Below, piece after piece: positions 11,426 through 20,415 of a DNA stretch of 64,000 bases (position 1 is its first letter; the number at the start of each line of letters is the position of its first letter). The notes beneath the pieces were generated by a model. The model was not told the DNA's origin and made no database searches. It worked only from the letters and a program-made list of their open reading frames with translations. The position numbers and the translations under genes were made by a program. This stretch comes from Photobacterium obscurum (GTDB lineage Bacteria; Pseudomonadota; Gammaproteobacteria; Enterobacterales; Vibrionaceae), in assembly GCF_026191635.1 (NCBI RefSeq), contig NZ_JAKRRW010000011.1:62001-126000 (forward strand), in the 5' to 3' direction.

Positions 11426-11692
11426 TCAGTTTGTTGACTGAATCGACTTTTTCTCATCCTGCACGGTTTTACGGTAACGCTCTCCTACTCGTTGCTCCAA
11501 GGCACGGGAGCGGAAAGTATCCTTCTGCTCAACCATTGCCGTAGTATCAACGCTAGCCTTACCGTGGCTAAGACCGGCCAAATAGGCCTGACAAACTTCC
11601 GTATTACTATTATTGATGCAGCTGTCATAATCAGGAGCCGCAACGGCTGCTGAAGATATCAGGATTGCAACGCTTAGAAGATAACGCTTCAT
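11426..11692 (-). CDS. Small predicted periplasmic protein with two cysteines
   Basis: 88-residue protein of unknown function. It starts MKRYLLSVAILISSAAVAA, a clear signal peptide with a cleavage site after AVAA, followed by APDYDSCINN. Two cysteines ten residues apart near the mature N-terminus could form a disulfide. The remainder is hydrophilic and rich in K, R and E. The start at 11692 is preceded by GGAGG and lies one base after the nhaA stop, so it is probably translationally coupled to nhaA. An upstream in-frame ATG (11713) would overlap nhaA and hide the signal peptide. The context suggests a link to Na+/H+ homeostasis, but I recognise no family. Confidence 0.75.
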   Translation of the reverse strand: MKRYLLSVAILISSAAVAAPDYDSCINNSNTEVCQAYLAGLSHGKASVDTTAMVEQKDTFRSRALEQRVGERYRKTVQDEKKSIQSTN

Positions 11693-11693
11693 A

Positions 11694-12866
11694 TTATGCC
11701 TCCGTTTTGGCAACGCACTGTTTTGGCAGCGCGCGGCTCAGTAACAAGTACCCCGTAACAGCTGATACCGTCGACCCCAACAAGATCCCTAATCGAGAAT
11801 AAGTGCTGAAATCTTCTGGTGCACCGACAAAGGCCAGCGACGAGATGAAGATAGACATCGTAAAGCCAATACCACACAGCACTGATACTGCGAAGATATG
11901 GGAAAAACCAATACCATCAGGTAATTTTGCCACGCCCCCCTTCACAGCCAGGTAGCTGGCTGTAAAGATCCCTAGCGGCTTGCCAATCAACAGACCCAGT
12001 GCAATACCGAGTGGCAGCATAGATGTCAGGCCGGATAGCGATACGCCTTCTAGCGAGATCCCCGCATTGGCAAAGGCAAACAACGGCAGAATCAAGAATG
12101 CCACATATGGGTGCAGAACATGCTCCAGGTGCTTCAATGGTGATTGGCTTTCCGAGTGGCCTTCTTTACCGTTCAACGGAATGGCAAAACCAAGTACCAC
12201 ACCGGCTAGTGTCGCATGAACACCTGACTTCAATACACTGAACCACAAGATAGCGCCGACCACGAGATACCAAGACAGCTTCGTCACGTTCTTGGCATTC
12301 ATTACAAACAGAGCTGCTGTTGCGGCAAACGCTACAGCCAATGCCAGGGTTGACAGATCACTGCTGTAGAACAGCGCGATAATCACAATAACACCAAGGT
12401 CATCAATAATAGCCAAGGCAAGCAGGAACACTTTAAGGGAAACCGGCACACGGGTACCCAGCAGTGCCATAATACCCAGCGCGAAGGCAATATCCGTCGC
12501 CGCAGGGATTGCCCAACCTTTGATTGCCATCGGATCGGCATAGTTGAATGCGACATAAACCAGTGCCGGAGCAAGCATGCCGCCGACAGCCGCAATCGCC
12601 GGGAAGATCGCTTTCTCTTTGGTATTAAGCGCACCTTCAATCAGCTCGCGTTTAACTTCCAAGCCAATCAATAGAAAGAAGACTGCCATCAGGCCATCGT
12701 TGATCCAGTGCGCAACAGAAAGGCCGGCAACATAAGAATGTAGCGTGCCGTTATATAGAGGCTCCAGCGGCGAATTCGCAATCATCATTGCGATCGCAGC
12801 GGCGAAAATTAAAATAATACCGCCAGCAGACTCTAATTTTAGAAAGTTTCGAATTGCCTCGGTCAT
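11694..12866 (-). CDS. nhaA: Na+/H+ antiporter NhaA
   Basis: Electrogenic Na+/H+ antiporter of the inner membrane that exports sodium and controls cytoplasmic pH. The 390 residues contain about 12 transmembrane segments. The ion-binding aspartates D125 (ATDIAFALG), D155 and D156 (AIIDDLGVI) have the same spacing as D133/D163/D164 in E. coli. AAGGAG lies upstream of the ATG. It heads the unit nhaA - small secreted protein, with nhaR further downstream. Confidence 0.97.
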   Translation of the reverse strand: MTEAIRNFLKLESAGGIILIFAAAIAMMIANSPLEPLYNGTLHSYVAGLSVAHWINDGLMAVFFLLIGLEVKRELIEGALNTKEKAIFPAIAAVGGMLAPALVYVAFNYADPMAIKGWAIPAATDIAFALGIMALLGTRVPVSLKVFLLALAIIDDLGVIVIIALFYSSDLSTLALAVAFAATAALFVMNAKNVTKLSWYLVVGAILWFSVLKSGVHATLAGVVLGFAIPLNGKEGHSESQSPLKHLEHVLHPYVAFLILPLFAFANAGISLEGVSLSGLTSMLPLGIALGLLIGKPLGIFTASYLAVKGGVAKLPDGIGFSHIFAVSVLCGIGFTMSIFISSLAFVGAPEDFSTYSRLGILLGSTVSAVTGYLLLSRALPKQCVAKTEA

Positions 12867-13359
12867 CGACCGTAACTCCTTTACATGAAACAGATATCAC
12901 AAAGAATGTGTAAAATTAGTTTAGTCGTCACACTACTATTGTGAAAAATCGTTTGTTTAGAGATAACACATCGGAAAAACCGAGCTATTTAAGGGCTAAC
13001 AAAGTAATATCCGCAGAATAATTTTTCACTGTCATAAAACAAAGGTATTTCTTACTATCAAATTACACAGTAGGCGAAAAATATGACTGCTAGCTAGCTA
13101 TATTCAAGCAATAAAGCCTAAATCATCATCATTTTTCCAAAACAAATAAAATGGAAAAGAACAACCACAAATCAATAACTTACCACCATAGGTAAAGTAT
13201 TTATTACACTTCACACAGCTGCAGCCGGTCACAAAATAAGCACAAATTTACTTTATGACAGTCGGTGTCATATTTCTGAAATATTCGATCTCTACCATCG
13301 CCCCCAGATTTCAAAAATATGAAACCCAAACGACATATTCCTGTCATGGAGAAATAATT
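12867..13359 (+). promoter_or_regulatory. nhaA-nptA intergenic region with a candidate Pho box
   Basis: AT-rich 493-bp gap between divergent nhaA and the Na+/Pi symporter. At 13265-13282 the sequence GTGTCATATTTCTGAAAT resembles a PhoB box: two CTGTCAT-like heptamers (6/7 and 5/7 matches) separated by ATTT, about 78 bp upstream of the symporter start. Regulation by phosphate starvation would fit a phosphate transporter, but the match is imperfect. No gene or strong hairpin is seen elsewhere in the gap. Confidence 0.4.
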
Positions 13360-14502
13360 ATGACTACCCAAGCCACTACTGCTGAGCCAATGAACAGCTC
13401 TATGCGCTGGGTCCGCTGGGCAAACCTAGCGTTCATGCTTTACGTTCTACTTGTTGCTGTCTCTATGGTCAGCAGCGGCTTTAAATGGTCGGTAGGTGAA
13501 CAAGCAAAAACGCTGTTTGAATTTGCTTCCCACCCGATTGCCGGTCTGATGATTGGCCTGGTGGCTACATCGCTGATTCAATCGTCCAGTACTGTTACTT
13601 CAATTATTGTAGGCCTTGTTGCAGGTGGTCTGCCTGTTGAAACGGCTATTCCAATGGTGATGGGTGCCAATATCGGTACGACTCTTACCAATACTCTAGT
13701 TAGCCTTGGCCATGCACGCTGCAAGGACGAATTCCGTCGCGCGTTTGCAAGTGCTACGGTTCACGACTTCTTTAACCTACTAGCTGTTGTAATCTTCCTT
13801 CCGCTGGAAATGATGTTTGGTCTACTAGATAAAGTATCGTCATGGTTAGTTTCACCAATGATGGGTGCTGGCGATATGAGCATGAAGGGACTGAACTTCA
13901 TGAAGCCGCTGACCAAGCCTGCAGTAGAAGTGGTGAAAGGTCCACTAGAAGCGATGGGCAATATGGGGGGTGTCGTACTCATCTTTATCGGTATTGCACT
14001 TATCTTCGTTGCTATCACAGCAATGGGTAAACTAATGCGCAGCCTGATGGTTGGCCGTGCTCGCGAAATTCTAAAGAGTGCAATCGGCCGTGGCCCAGTA
14101 CACGGTATCGCATCAGGTACAGTAGTGACTATTCTGGTTCAGTCATCTTCTACAACAACCAGCCTAATGGTACCGCTAGTGGGTACTGGCGTGCTAAAAG
14201 TGCGTGATGTTTATCCTTTCACTCTGGGCGCCAATATCGGTACTTGTATCACAGCACTGCTGGCTGCTACAGCAATCTCTGGCGACTTCGCCGTCTTTGC
14301 TCTGCAAATTGCACTGGTACACCTGTCGTTCAACGTACTGGCAACACTGTTTATCTTTGGTATACCAGTACTGCGTGAGCTACCGTTGAAAGCCGCTTTC
14401 TTCCTGGGCGAACTGGCGACCAAGAACAAAATGGCTGTTGCTGGCTACCTTGGCCTAGTGTTTGTAGCGATTCCGAGCACTATCCTAGCTGTTACTGCCT
14501 AA
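13360..14502 (+). CDS. nptA: Na+/phosphate cotransporter (PNaS / NptA family)
   Basis: Sodium-driven inorganic phosphate transporter in the inner membrane (380 residues). The two repeated family signatures are visible: TSLIQSSSTVTS near residue 69 and TILVQSSSTTTS near residue 258. Each is followed by a MGANIGTT- or LGANIGTC-type motif. Eight or more hydrophobic segments are present. The start at 13360 has GGAG upstream, and the 35 codons open further upstream have no membrane or family character. The V. cholerae orthologue NptA is likewise next to nhaR. The stop codon is immediately followed by a heptamer repeat array and then a terminator. Confidence 0.93.
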   Translation: MTTQATTAEPMNSSMRWVRWANLAFMLYVLLVAVSMVSSGFKWSVGEQAKTLFEFASHPIAGLMIGLVATSLIQSSSTVTSIIVGLVAGGLPVETAIPMVMGANIGTTLTNTLVSLGHARCKDEFRRAFASATVHDFFNLLAVVIFLPLEMMFGLLDKVSSWLVSPMMGAGDMSMKGLNFMKPLTKPAVEVVKGPLEAMGNMGGVVLIFIGIALIFVAITAMGKLMRSLMVGRAREILKSAIGRGPVHGIASGTVVTILVQSSSTTTSLMVPLVGTGVLKVRDVYPFTLGANIGTCITALLAATAISGDFAVFALQIALVHLSFNVLATLFIFGIPVLRELPLKAAFFLGELATKNKMAVAGYLGLVFVAIPSTILAVTA

Positions 14503-14504
14503 GC

Positions 14505-14574
14505 ACTAGCAACTAGCAACTAGCAACTAGCAACTAGCAACTAGCAACTAGCAACTAGCAACTAGCAACTAGCA
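14505..14574. repeat. Tandem array: ten perfect copies of the heptamer ACTAGCA
   Basis: Ten head-to-tail perfect copies of a 7-bp unit begin two bases after the nptA stop codon and end eight bases before the A-run of the terminator. With no sequence degeneration the array is probably young or variable in copy number. The unit has the period of slippage-type repeats, but it lies outside any coding frame here. Confidence 0.97.
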
Positions 14575-14581
14575 AAGCATA

Positions 14582-14611
14582 AAAAAAGCCCCGCAATGCG
14601 GGGCTTTTTGT
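14582..14611 (+). terminator. Bidirectional terminator between nptA and thyA
   Basis: A-run, perfect stem AGCCCCGC / GCGGGGCT with a 3-nt loop (14587-14605), then T5. It serves nptA on the plus strand and probably thyA on the minus strand. Confidence 0.92.
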
Positions 14612-14680
14612 TGTTCTGATTTCCGGTATCAAGCGCCAAAGTATTTCAGCGCTAAATTTTTGTTACCCGGGGAAACACTC

Positions 14681-15532
14681 TTATACAGAAAAAGGGTACT
14701 TGATCGGCTCGTGATGCTGGTAACCCACCACTTCAAAGTCATCCATAGTTACCCAGGTCTCCAGATCCTCCAACGTCTTGATCTCCGGATTGATGATAAG
14801 TTGCGGTGACTCAAACGGCTCACGCTTAAGCTGAACATCACGCATCAACTCCAGCTGATCCTCGTAAATGTGAGCATTGATAATCTTGTGATAGGCCTGA
14901 CCCGGTTTCTTACCCGTGATCTGCGCCATCAATGCCAACAAGGTATAGACTTGGATCTGATTGAAGTTCAAGCCTAACGGAACGTCACAAGAACGCTGGT
15001 AGCTGGTTAGGTACAGGGTATCCCCCAACAGCGAGAAAGTATGGGTATGCATGCATGGGCGCAGACACCCCATGTCGAACTCACCCGGGTTGTAAAATGT
15101 CAGGATTTCACCACGATCATCAATTCCCTGGCTCAGGTCATCAACAATTTTACGCAACTGGTCAATCGTCGTGCCGTCTGGCTTCTGCCAGCTTCGCCCC
15201 TGCACGCCATACACTCTCCCCATATCATCAGGGCCTTTACGATGGGGGTTATTTAGCCATGCCTCGTTATCATTGGCATTCATGTCCCAGGTCTTGGTAC
15301 CCAGAGCACGGAAGTCAGCCGCATTGTCATAACCACGGATATAACCTAGCAATTCAGCAATTGCCGCCTTCCAGAAACTCTTACGCGTCGTGATCAGTGG
15401 GAACTGGTTGTTGGCCACATCGTAAGTTAAATCGGCATTCACCACGGTTAGGCATCGCTTGCCGGTTCGCTTGTTTTCAATCCAAGTACCGTCGTCAACA
15501 ATTCGTTGACAGAGGTCTAAATACTGTTTCAT
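14681..15532 (-). CDS. thyA: Thymidylate synthase
   Basis: Converts dUMP to dTMP using methylene-tetrahydrofolate. The 283 residues are somewhat longer than the 264 of E. coli, with an insertion in the middle as in other vibrios. The catalytic cysteine is C160 ([10 protein letters not shown]), the phosphate-binding arginines are R50 (TTRKSFWK) and the R of [10 protein letters not shown], and the folate-site segment [20 protein letters not shown] is visible in part. The conserved C-terminus ending in V follows PIKYPFS. lgt lies upstream but is separated by a terminator. Confidence 0.97.
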   Translation of the reverse strand: MKQYLDLCQRIVDDGTWIENKRTGKRCLTVVNADLTYDVANNQFPLITTRKSFWKAAIAELLGYIRGYDNAADFRALGTKTWDMNANDNEAWLNNPHRKGPDDMGRVYGVQGRSWQKPDGTTIDQLRKIVDDLSQGIDDRGEILTFYNPGEFDMGCLRPCMHTHTFSLLGDTLYLTSYQRSCDVPLGLNFNQIQVYTLLALMAQITGKKPGQAYHKIINAHIYEDQLELMRDVQLKREPFESPQLIINPEIKTLEDLETWVTMDDFEVVGYQHHEPIKYPFSV

Positions 15533-15621
15533 CGTCCCACCCGTTTATTTCAGAGCCGTGTCCTGTCCACCAAAGTAGCAAGGTACCAAGACACAAAATT
15601 GCGCCCGATTTTATCAGAATA

Positions 15622-15651
15622 CAAAAAAGGCAGCACCCAAAAGGTACTGCC
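15622..15651 (-). terminator. Rho-independent terminator after lgt
   Basis: Stem GGCAGCACC / GGTACTGCC with a 5-nt loop, followed on the minus strand by six T residues. Confidence 0.88.
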
Positions 15652-15680
15652 CTTATGTTATGAGTCACCGTAACCAGATG

Positions 15681-16487
15681 TTAGGCTGTCTTGCCTTTAG
15701 GCTGAGTTTTATATGCCCAAACCATCATCAAAAGACCACCAATAACCATAGGTAGAGACAAGATCTGTCCCATACTGATCCAGCCGCCAAACAAGCCTAA
15801 ATGCGCATCCGGCTCACGAAAATACTCGACGAGAAAGCGGAAGCTGCCGTAACCGAACAGGAACAAGCCAGATGCGGCACCTGCAGGGCGTGGCTTACGA
15901 ATAAATACGTTCAGAATAACCAGCAATACCAGGCCTTCTAAGAAGAACTCATACAACTGTGATGGATGACGAGGCAGCGGGCCACCGGTCGGAAACACCA
16001 TTGCCCACGGCACATCGGTCGTACGCCCCCACAGCTCGCCGTTAATAAAGTTGCCCAACCGCCCGACACCGAGACCAAACGGTACCAGCGGCGCAATAAA
16101 ATCTGCCACGTTGAAAAAAGTCCGGCCATGCTTATGGGCATACCAGAACATCGCCGTGATCACCCCCAGCAGGCCGCCATGGAATGACATGCCGCCTGTC
16201 CAGACTTTGAACAAGTAGAGCGGGTTGGCAAGAAACAGGTCAAAGTTATAGAAAATCACATAGCCAATACGGCCACCCAGGACGACGCCGAGGAAGCCGG
16301 CAAATAACAAGTCACTGACCTGCTCACGGGTCCAACCGCTGCCCGGTTTGTCTGCCCGGCGATTCGCCAGCCACATGGCAAAAACAAAACCCAGCAGATA
16401 CATCAGACCATACCAGCGAATTGCCAGCGGACCGATCTCAATCAAAATCGGGTCAATGTTTGGAAACGTCAAATAACCTTGGCTCAT
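15681..16487 (-). CDS. lgt: Prolipoprotein diacylglyceryl transferase
   Basis: Transfers diacylglycerol from phosphatidylglycerol to the lipobox cysteine of prolipoproteins in the inner membrane, the step before LspA. The 268 residues include the Lgt signature [16 protein letters not shown], the essential GGMSFHGG motif and PRHPSQLYE. About seven membrane segments are seen. I choose the ATG at 16487 because the conserved protein begins [15 protein letters not shown]; the upstream TTG at 16514 would add nine unrelated residues. It is encoded between the TauE-like gene and thyA. Confidence 0.95.
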   Translation of the reverse strand: MSQGYLTFPNIDPILIEIGPLAIRWYGLMYLLGFVFAMWLANRRADKPGSGWTREQVSDLLFAGFLGVVLGGRIGYVIFYNFDLFLANPLYLFKVWTGGMSFHGGLLGVITAMFWYAHKHGRTFFNVADFIAPLVPFGLGVGRLGNFINGELWGRTTDVPWAMVFPTGGPLPRHPSQLYEFFLEGLVLLVILNVFIRKPRPAGAASGLFLFGYGSFRFLVEYFREPDAHLGLFGGWISMGQILSLPMVIGGLLMMVWAYKTQPKGKTA

Positions 16488-16541
16488 TAAATCAATCTCA
16501 GAAATTAGCAGCAAGTTCTAGTATCTCACCACTTGAAGCAA

Positions 16542-17345
16542 TTATCCCAAAAACATCTTCGTGCTGATAACCAACAAAAAGACGGCAAAAATCTTTTTCA
16601 ATGTCATGGTCGGCAAACGGCTGACCAATGCCGCACCATAGCGGGTTGTGACCATCGAGGTCATTACAATCCCAACCAACGCCGGCAAATAAACATACCC
16701 AATACTCATCGCAGGCAATGCCTCGTCACCAACGCCTGCGGTAATAAAGCCAACCATACCAGCCACCGCAATCAATGCCCCCGACAACGAGGCACAGCCG
16801 ATTGCCCGGCGCATTTCCACACCGTGCCAGCTTAAGTATGGTACGGTCAGAGAACCACCACCAATACCGGCTAAGCTCGATACCACACCGATCACCCCGC
16901 CACTGCACACCGTCTTCACCGGCCCCGGTAACGGACGCTGGCCAGAAATCCGCATTGATACCAGCATTTGCAACGCCAGTAACAACACTATTACGGCAAA
17001 TATTTTCGGCAATAGTTCAGTCGGAACCAACTCAGCAATAATGCTACCGCCAAGTCCGCCAATAATCACCCCCGGAGCCAGAGACTTCACAATCGAGAAA
17101 TCCACATTGCCCAGTTTGATATGATTACGAGCCGACGAGCCAGAGGTCAATACAATACTGGCCAATGATGTCGCCAAGGCAATATGCATCACCAATTCAC
17201 TATCAATACCCGCTCGGGGCAGTAGCCATACCAAAGCCGGTACTACCACCAAGCCACCGCCAATGCCCAGCATCCCCGCGAGTAAACCGACCCCACTGCC
17301 CAGCACTAAACACATGGCAAACAGCCATAACGCATGATCTATCAT
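16542..17345 (-). CDS. TauE/SafE-family permease
   Basis: Membrane protein of 267 residues with about eight hydrophobic segments. It contains two inverted glycine-rich repeats, GLLAGMLGIGGGLVVVPAL near residue 20 and GVVSSLAGIGGGSLTVPYL near residue 155, which are the hallmark of the sulfite/sulfonate-type exporter family (PF01925, YfcA-like). The substrate cannot be inferred. It starts six bases after the ptsP stop and lies 54 bp before lgt, so it is part of an rppH-ptsP-this-lgt transcript. In E. coli ptsP is directly followed by lgt, so this gene is an extra member of the cluster here. Confidence 0.88.
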   Translation of the reverse strand: MIDHALWLFAMCLVLGSGVGLLAGMLGIGGGLVVVPALVWLLPRAGIDSELVMHIALATSLASIVLTSGSSARNHIKLGNVDFSIVKSLAPGVIIGGLGGSIIAELVPTELLPKIFAVIVLLLALQMLVSMRISGQRPLPGPVKTVCSGGVIGVVSSLAGIGGGSLTVPYLSWHGVEMRRAIGCASLSGALIAVAGMVGFITAGVGDEALPAMSIGYVYLPALVGIVMTSMVTTRYGAALVSRLPTMTLKKIFAVFLLVISTKMFLG

Positions 17346-17351
17346 TCTAAC

Positions 17352-19610
17352 CTACTGCTTACCCGCGCGAATAAACCCACCTAAACCGCGCTCATCGACA
17401 AACTCAGTTGCCTTTCTGCGCACATCATCGGCCAATGTGGCCTGTAAAGCAAATTGAACCAGCTGCTCCATCTCACTGACCGAAATATGGCGTAAGATAT
17501 ACTTAATCTTGGCAACGTTACGGGTATTCATACTCAATGAGCGGTATCCCATCCCAACCAGCAATAATGCCCCTACCGGGTCACCAGCTAGCTCGCCGCA
17601 GACACTCACCGGTATATTTAACGCCTTGCTGGTATCAATAATATGCTTCAGGGCATGAAGTACCGCAGGATGCAATGCATCATAGACATTTGCAACCCGC
17701 GAATTGTTCCGGTCAACGGCCAGTAAATACTGCGTCAGGTCATTGCTACCGACAGAAATAAAGTCAACCATCCCCTTCAGCGCATGCAGTTGGTACAGTA
17801 TCGACGGGACTTCAATCATTATCCCCAGCCGAGGTCGCTTGAGGACCTTACCTTGCTCTGTGGCATATTTGGCTACTTCCGTATAAGCCCTTTCGATCAA
17901 TGCCTTAGATTCTTCAAGCTCGGAAATACCGGAGATCATCGGTAGCAAAATGTCCATATTTTCCAAGCCGATACTCGCTTTAAGCATCGCACGAACCTGG
18001 ATCAGGAAAATTTCAGGATGATCCAAGGTAAAGCGGATCCCCCGCCAGCCCAGAAACGGGTTATCTTCTTCTATCGCAAGATAGGGCAACGGCTTGTCGC
18101 CACCAATATCGAGCGTGCGCATCACCACCAGCTTATCGCGATAAGTCGATAATATTGCTCGATACTGCTGGGTTTGCTCTTCTTCGGATGGAAAACTACG
18201 CTGCAATAAAAACGGGACTTCGGTTCGGTATAAACCAACACCGTCCACCCCTTTATTGACGGCAATACTGGTATCAGCACTCAAACCGGCATTGAGATGA
18301 ATATGAATACGCTGGTTATCCTGAGTATAAGAGGCTTTATTGAGCTCCTCCTCCACCGTCTTGGTAAGCTCATTTTCTTCTTTAAGCAGGCGAGTATATT
18401 CGGCCAGTACGTGCCGGTTAGGATTTACCAGGAAGTCACCCCGGTAACCATCAACCACCACCTGACAGTTATGAACAACCTCCGGAATAAAGTCGACCCC
18501 CATGATGGCAGGAATACCCAATGCTCGGGACAAGATAGCAGCATGAGAGTTTGCCGCCCCTTCCTGCGCCACAACCGCAGCCAGTTTTTCTCGAGGAATA
18601 CTTGCGAGCATCGCAGCCGTCAGTTCACGGGTTAACAGTACAATAGGCTCATCCCACTGATACTCGGTGACATCGTCATTATTGAGAAAGAACAACAGGC
18701 GCTGGCCAAGTTCACGAATATCCTGTGCTCGCTCTTTCAGGTATTCATCCTTCATGTTGGCAAAACGATCAGAGTAGGCTTCAACCACCTGTCGGATTGC
18801 CCACTCTGCCAAATCACCACCTTCAATCTTGGCGAACAAATCTTTGCGTAGCATCGGATCATTGAGCAAGTGGCTAAACAGATCGAAGATAGCCAATGTC
18901 TCTTTATGCAGGTCATTATCGAAACGCTTTCGCAGTCGGCGAAACTCCGCACTGGCAAGCTCGATAGCAATGCTCAGCCTTTCCAGCTCCGCTTCTGTAT
19001 CCAGGCAAGAGGCAGGCAGTACCTGCTCCAATCGAGGTTGATTATCATCCCACCAGGCACGGGCAACCGCCACACCGGTCGAAGCTGCTGAACCTATCAG
19101 ATGCAGGCCATTACGCTGATCCGGCCACATGCCCTGTGCTCTGGCATGGGCAAAGATCACCGCGAGCTGGGCTGCCAAAGTAACCATGAAAGATTCTTCA
19201 CTTTCATCAAACTCCCGCCGCTGGCGCTGCTGAATAACCAATACACCCAAGACCTGGCGCTGATGAATAATAGGTGTACCAAAAAACGAACAAAAAGACT
19301 CTTCCCCCGTACCGGGAAGATGTTTGAAATGAGGGTGATGCCTTGCATCGGCGACATTGATTGGCTCGGCACGACTGCCCACTAAGCCAACAAGGCCTTC
19401 ACCAAATGCCAACCCGATCTGGCGATGGGGCTTTCTCAGCCCCTGCGTTGCCATCAGGGTATACTGCTTACGTTTATGGTCTGCAATATAAACAGAGCAA
19501 CACTCTGTTTTCATCGCCCGGCATGTACTGACGACAAGCTGATCGAGCGCTTCAATCAAACTTTGTGCGCTTGCGACTTTCTCTACAATTTCTCTAAGCT
19601 GCGTCAGCAT
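17352..19610 (-). CDS. ptsP: Phosphoenolpyruvate phosphotransferase of the nitrogen PTS (EI-Ntr)
   Basis: First enzyme of the nitrogen phosphotransferase chain; it passes phosphate from PEP to NPr. The 752 residues contain an N-terminal GAF domain (about 1-160), the phospho-histidine domain with GAANSHAAILSRALG, and the PEP-utilising C-terminal domain with RTEVPFLL and VCGELAGDP. The start at 19610 matches the conserved MLTQLREIVEKVASAQ. The frame stays open 24 codons upstream into a MITE-like element, which is not part of the family. The normal partner rppH lies upstream on the same strand, but the element separates them. Confidence 0.96.
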   Translation of the reverse strand: MLTQLREIVEKVASAQSLIEALDQLVVSTCRAMKTECCSVYIADHKRKQYTLMATQGLRKPHRQIGLAFGEGLVGLVGSRAEPINVADARHHPHFKHLPGTGEESFCSFFGTPIIHQRQVLGVLVIQQRQRREFDESEESFMVTLAAQLAVIFAHARAQGMWPDQRNGLHLIGSAASTGVAVARAWWDDNQPRLEQVLPASCLDTEAELERLSIAIELASAEFRRLRKRFDNDLHKETLAIFDLFSHLLNDPMLRKDLFAKIEGGDLAEWAIRQVVEAYSDRFANMKDEYLKERAQDIRELGQRLLFFLNNDDVTEYQWDEPIVLLTRELTAAMLASIPREKLAAVVAQEGAANSHAAILSRALGIPAIMGVDFIPEVVHNCQVVVDGYRGDFLVNPNRHVLAEYTRLLKEENELTKTVEEELNKASYTQDNQRIHIHLNAGLSADTSIAVNKGVDGVGLYRTEVPFLLQRSFPSEEEQTQQYRAILSTYRDKLVVMRTLDIGGDKPLPYLAIEEDNPFLGWRGIRFTLDHPEIFLIQVRAMLKASIGLENMDILLPMISGISELEESKALIERAYTEVAKYATEQGKVLKRPRLGIMIEVPSILYQLHALKGMVDFISVGSNDLTQYLLAVDRNNSRVANVYDALHPAVLHALKHIIDTSKALNIPVSVCGELAGDPVGALLLVGMGYRSLSMNTRNVAKIKYILRHISVSEMEQLVQFALQATLADDVRRKATEFVDERGLGGFIRAGKQ

Positions 19611-19618
19611 AATAAACC

Positions 19619-19888
19619 CTAGGGTCTGTTGGCCTTTCTGCGCCACACCTGTAGAGACTAAAAAGGTCTTCAGGCAAGGCACGAAGAATGCGGTTTAGCC
19701 CGCTAAATAAGTTCTGAGTAACGCAGAATGAAGCCTTGTTAGCCTCTTCCCGAAGGGCTGGGACTATTTTCCTCGCTAACTGCGTTATCGGAATGTCAAT
19801 ATAGAAAGCTATGATTGAACTCCTCCGCCTTGTTATCGTAAAAAATCGCCTCCAGCAGGAAAGGCGATGCAAGGTCAACAGACTCTAG
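19619..19888. mobile_element. MITE-like palindromic element between rppH and ptsP
   Basis: Non-coding element of 262 bp (19623-19884) flanked on both sides by CTAG. Including CTAG, the 26-bp ends 19619-19644 and 19863-19888 are inverted repeats with 21/26 matches; they share CTAG-GTCTGTTG-CCTT. Inside is a second inverted pair, TAACGCAG (19719-19726) and CTGCGTTA (19780-19787), with GTTAGC / GCTAAC next to it. Weaker symmetry runs throughout. No transposase is encoded. A CTAG target duplication fits the YTAR preference of IS5-type elements. Removing the element and one CTAG would leave a 17-nt gap between the rppH stop and the ptsP start, the spacing of an ordinary operon. The open frame on the minus strand inside it looks fortuitous. 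Confidence 0.75.
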
Positions 19889-19893
19889 CTGAG

Positions 19894-20415
19894 CTATCCT
19901 CGCTTGCCTCTTCGCTTGATCTTGCGCTCTTTTCTTTCTTTGAATGGCATGGCCATCGCGGCAAACTCTTTCAGCGCGCGTCGATAAACATCCCGCTTAA
20001 AAGACACGACTTGACGCACTGGGTACCAATAACTCACCCACCGCCAACCATCAAACTCAGGCGTGTTGCCACGCTGCATATTCACCTTTGACTCATCACA
20101 TTCCAAGCTGAGCAAAAACCATTTTTGCTTTTGCCCGATACAAACAGGTTTAGAGTCCCACCTTACAAGACGCTTGGGTAATTTATAACGTAGCCAGTGA
20201 CGGCTTGACGCCAAAATTCGGACATCTTTTTTAGTAAGCCCTACTTCCTCATACAGTTCCCGATACATGGCCTGCTCAGGGGTTTCCCCTTCATCAATAC
20301 CGCCTTGCGGAAACTGCCAGGAATGCTGTCCATATCGTCGAGCCCAGAATACTTGGCCATGGCTATTACAGATAACTATCCCTACATTAGGGCGGTACCC
20401 ATCGCCATCAATCAC
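19894..20415 (-). CDS. rppH: RNA pyrophosphohydrolase
   Basis: Nudix hydrolase that removes pyrophosphate from the 5' end of transcripts and so starts RNase E-dependent mRNA decay. The 173 residues carry the Nudix box from G38 ([20 protein letters not shown], with the catalytic glutamates) and the N-terminal [15 protein letters not shown]. The C-terminus is very basic ([15 protein letters not shown]), as in other RppH proteins. It precedes ptsP, as in E. coli. The upstream side is the long DnaA-box-rich gap before mutH. Confidence 0.97.
   Translation of the reverse strand: MIDGDGYRPNVGIVICNSHGQVFWARRYGQHSWQFPQGGIDEGETPEQAMYRELYEEVGLTKKDVRILASSRHWLRYKLPKRLVRWDSKPVCIGQKQKWFLLSLECDESKVNMQRGNTPEFDGWRWVSYWYPVRQVVSFKRDVYRRALKEFAAMAMPFKERKERKIKRRGKRG

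Noticed and set aside
14505..14574. CRISPR array
   Set aside because: The repeats are 7 bp and directly adjacent without spacers, and no cas genes are present.
19594..19878. 94-codon open frame on the minus strand across the rppH-ptsP gap
   Set aside because: It lies almost wholly in the palindromic MITE-like element, overlaps the ptsP start in another frame, and resembles no protein family.
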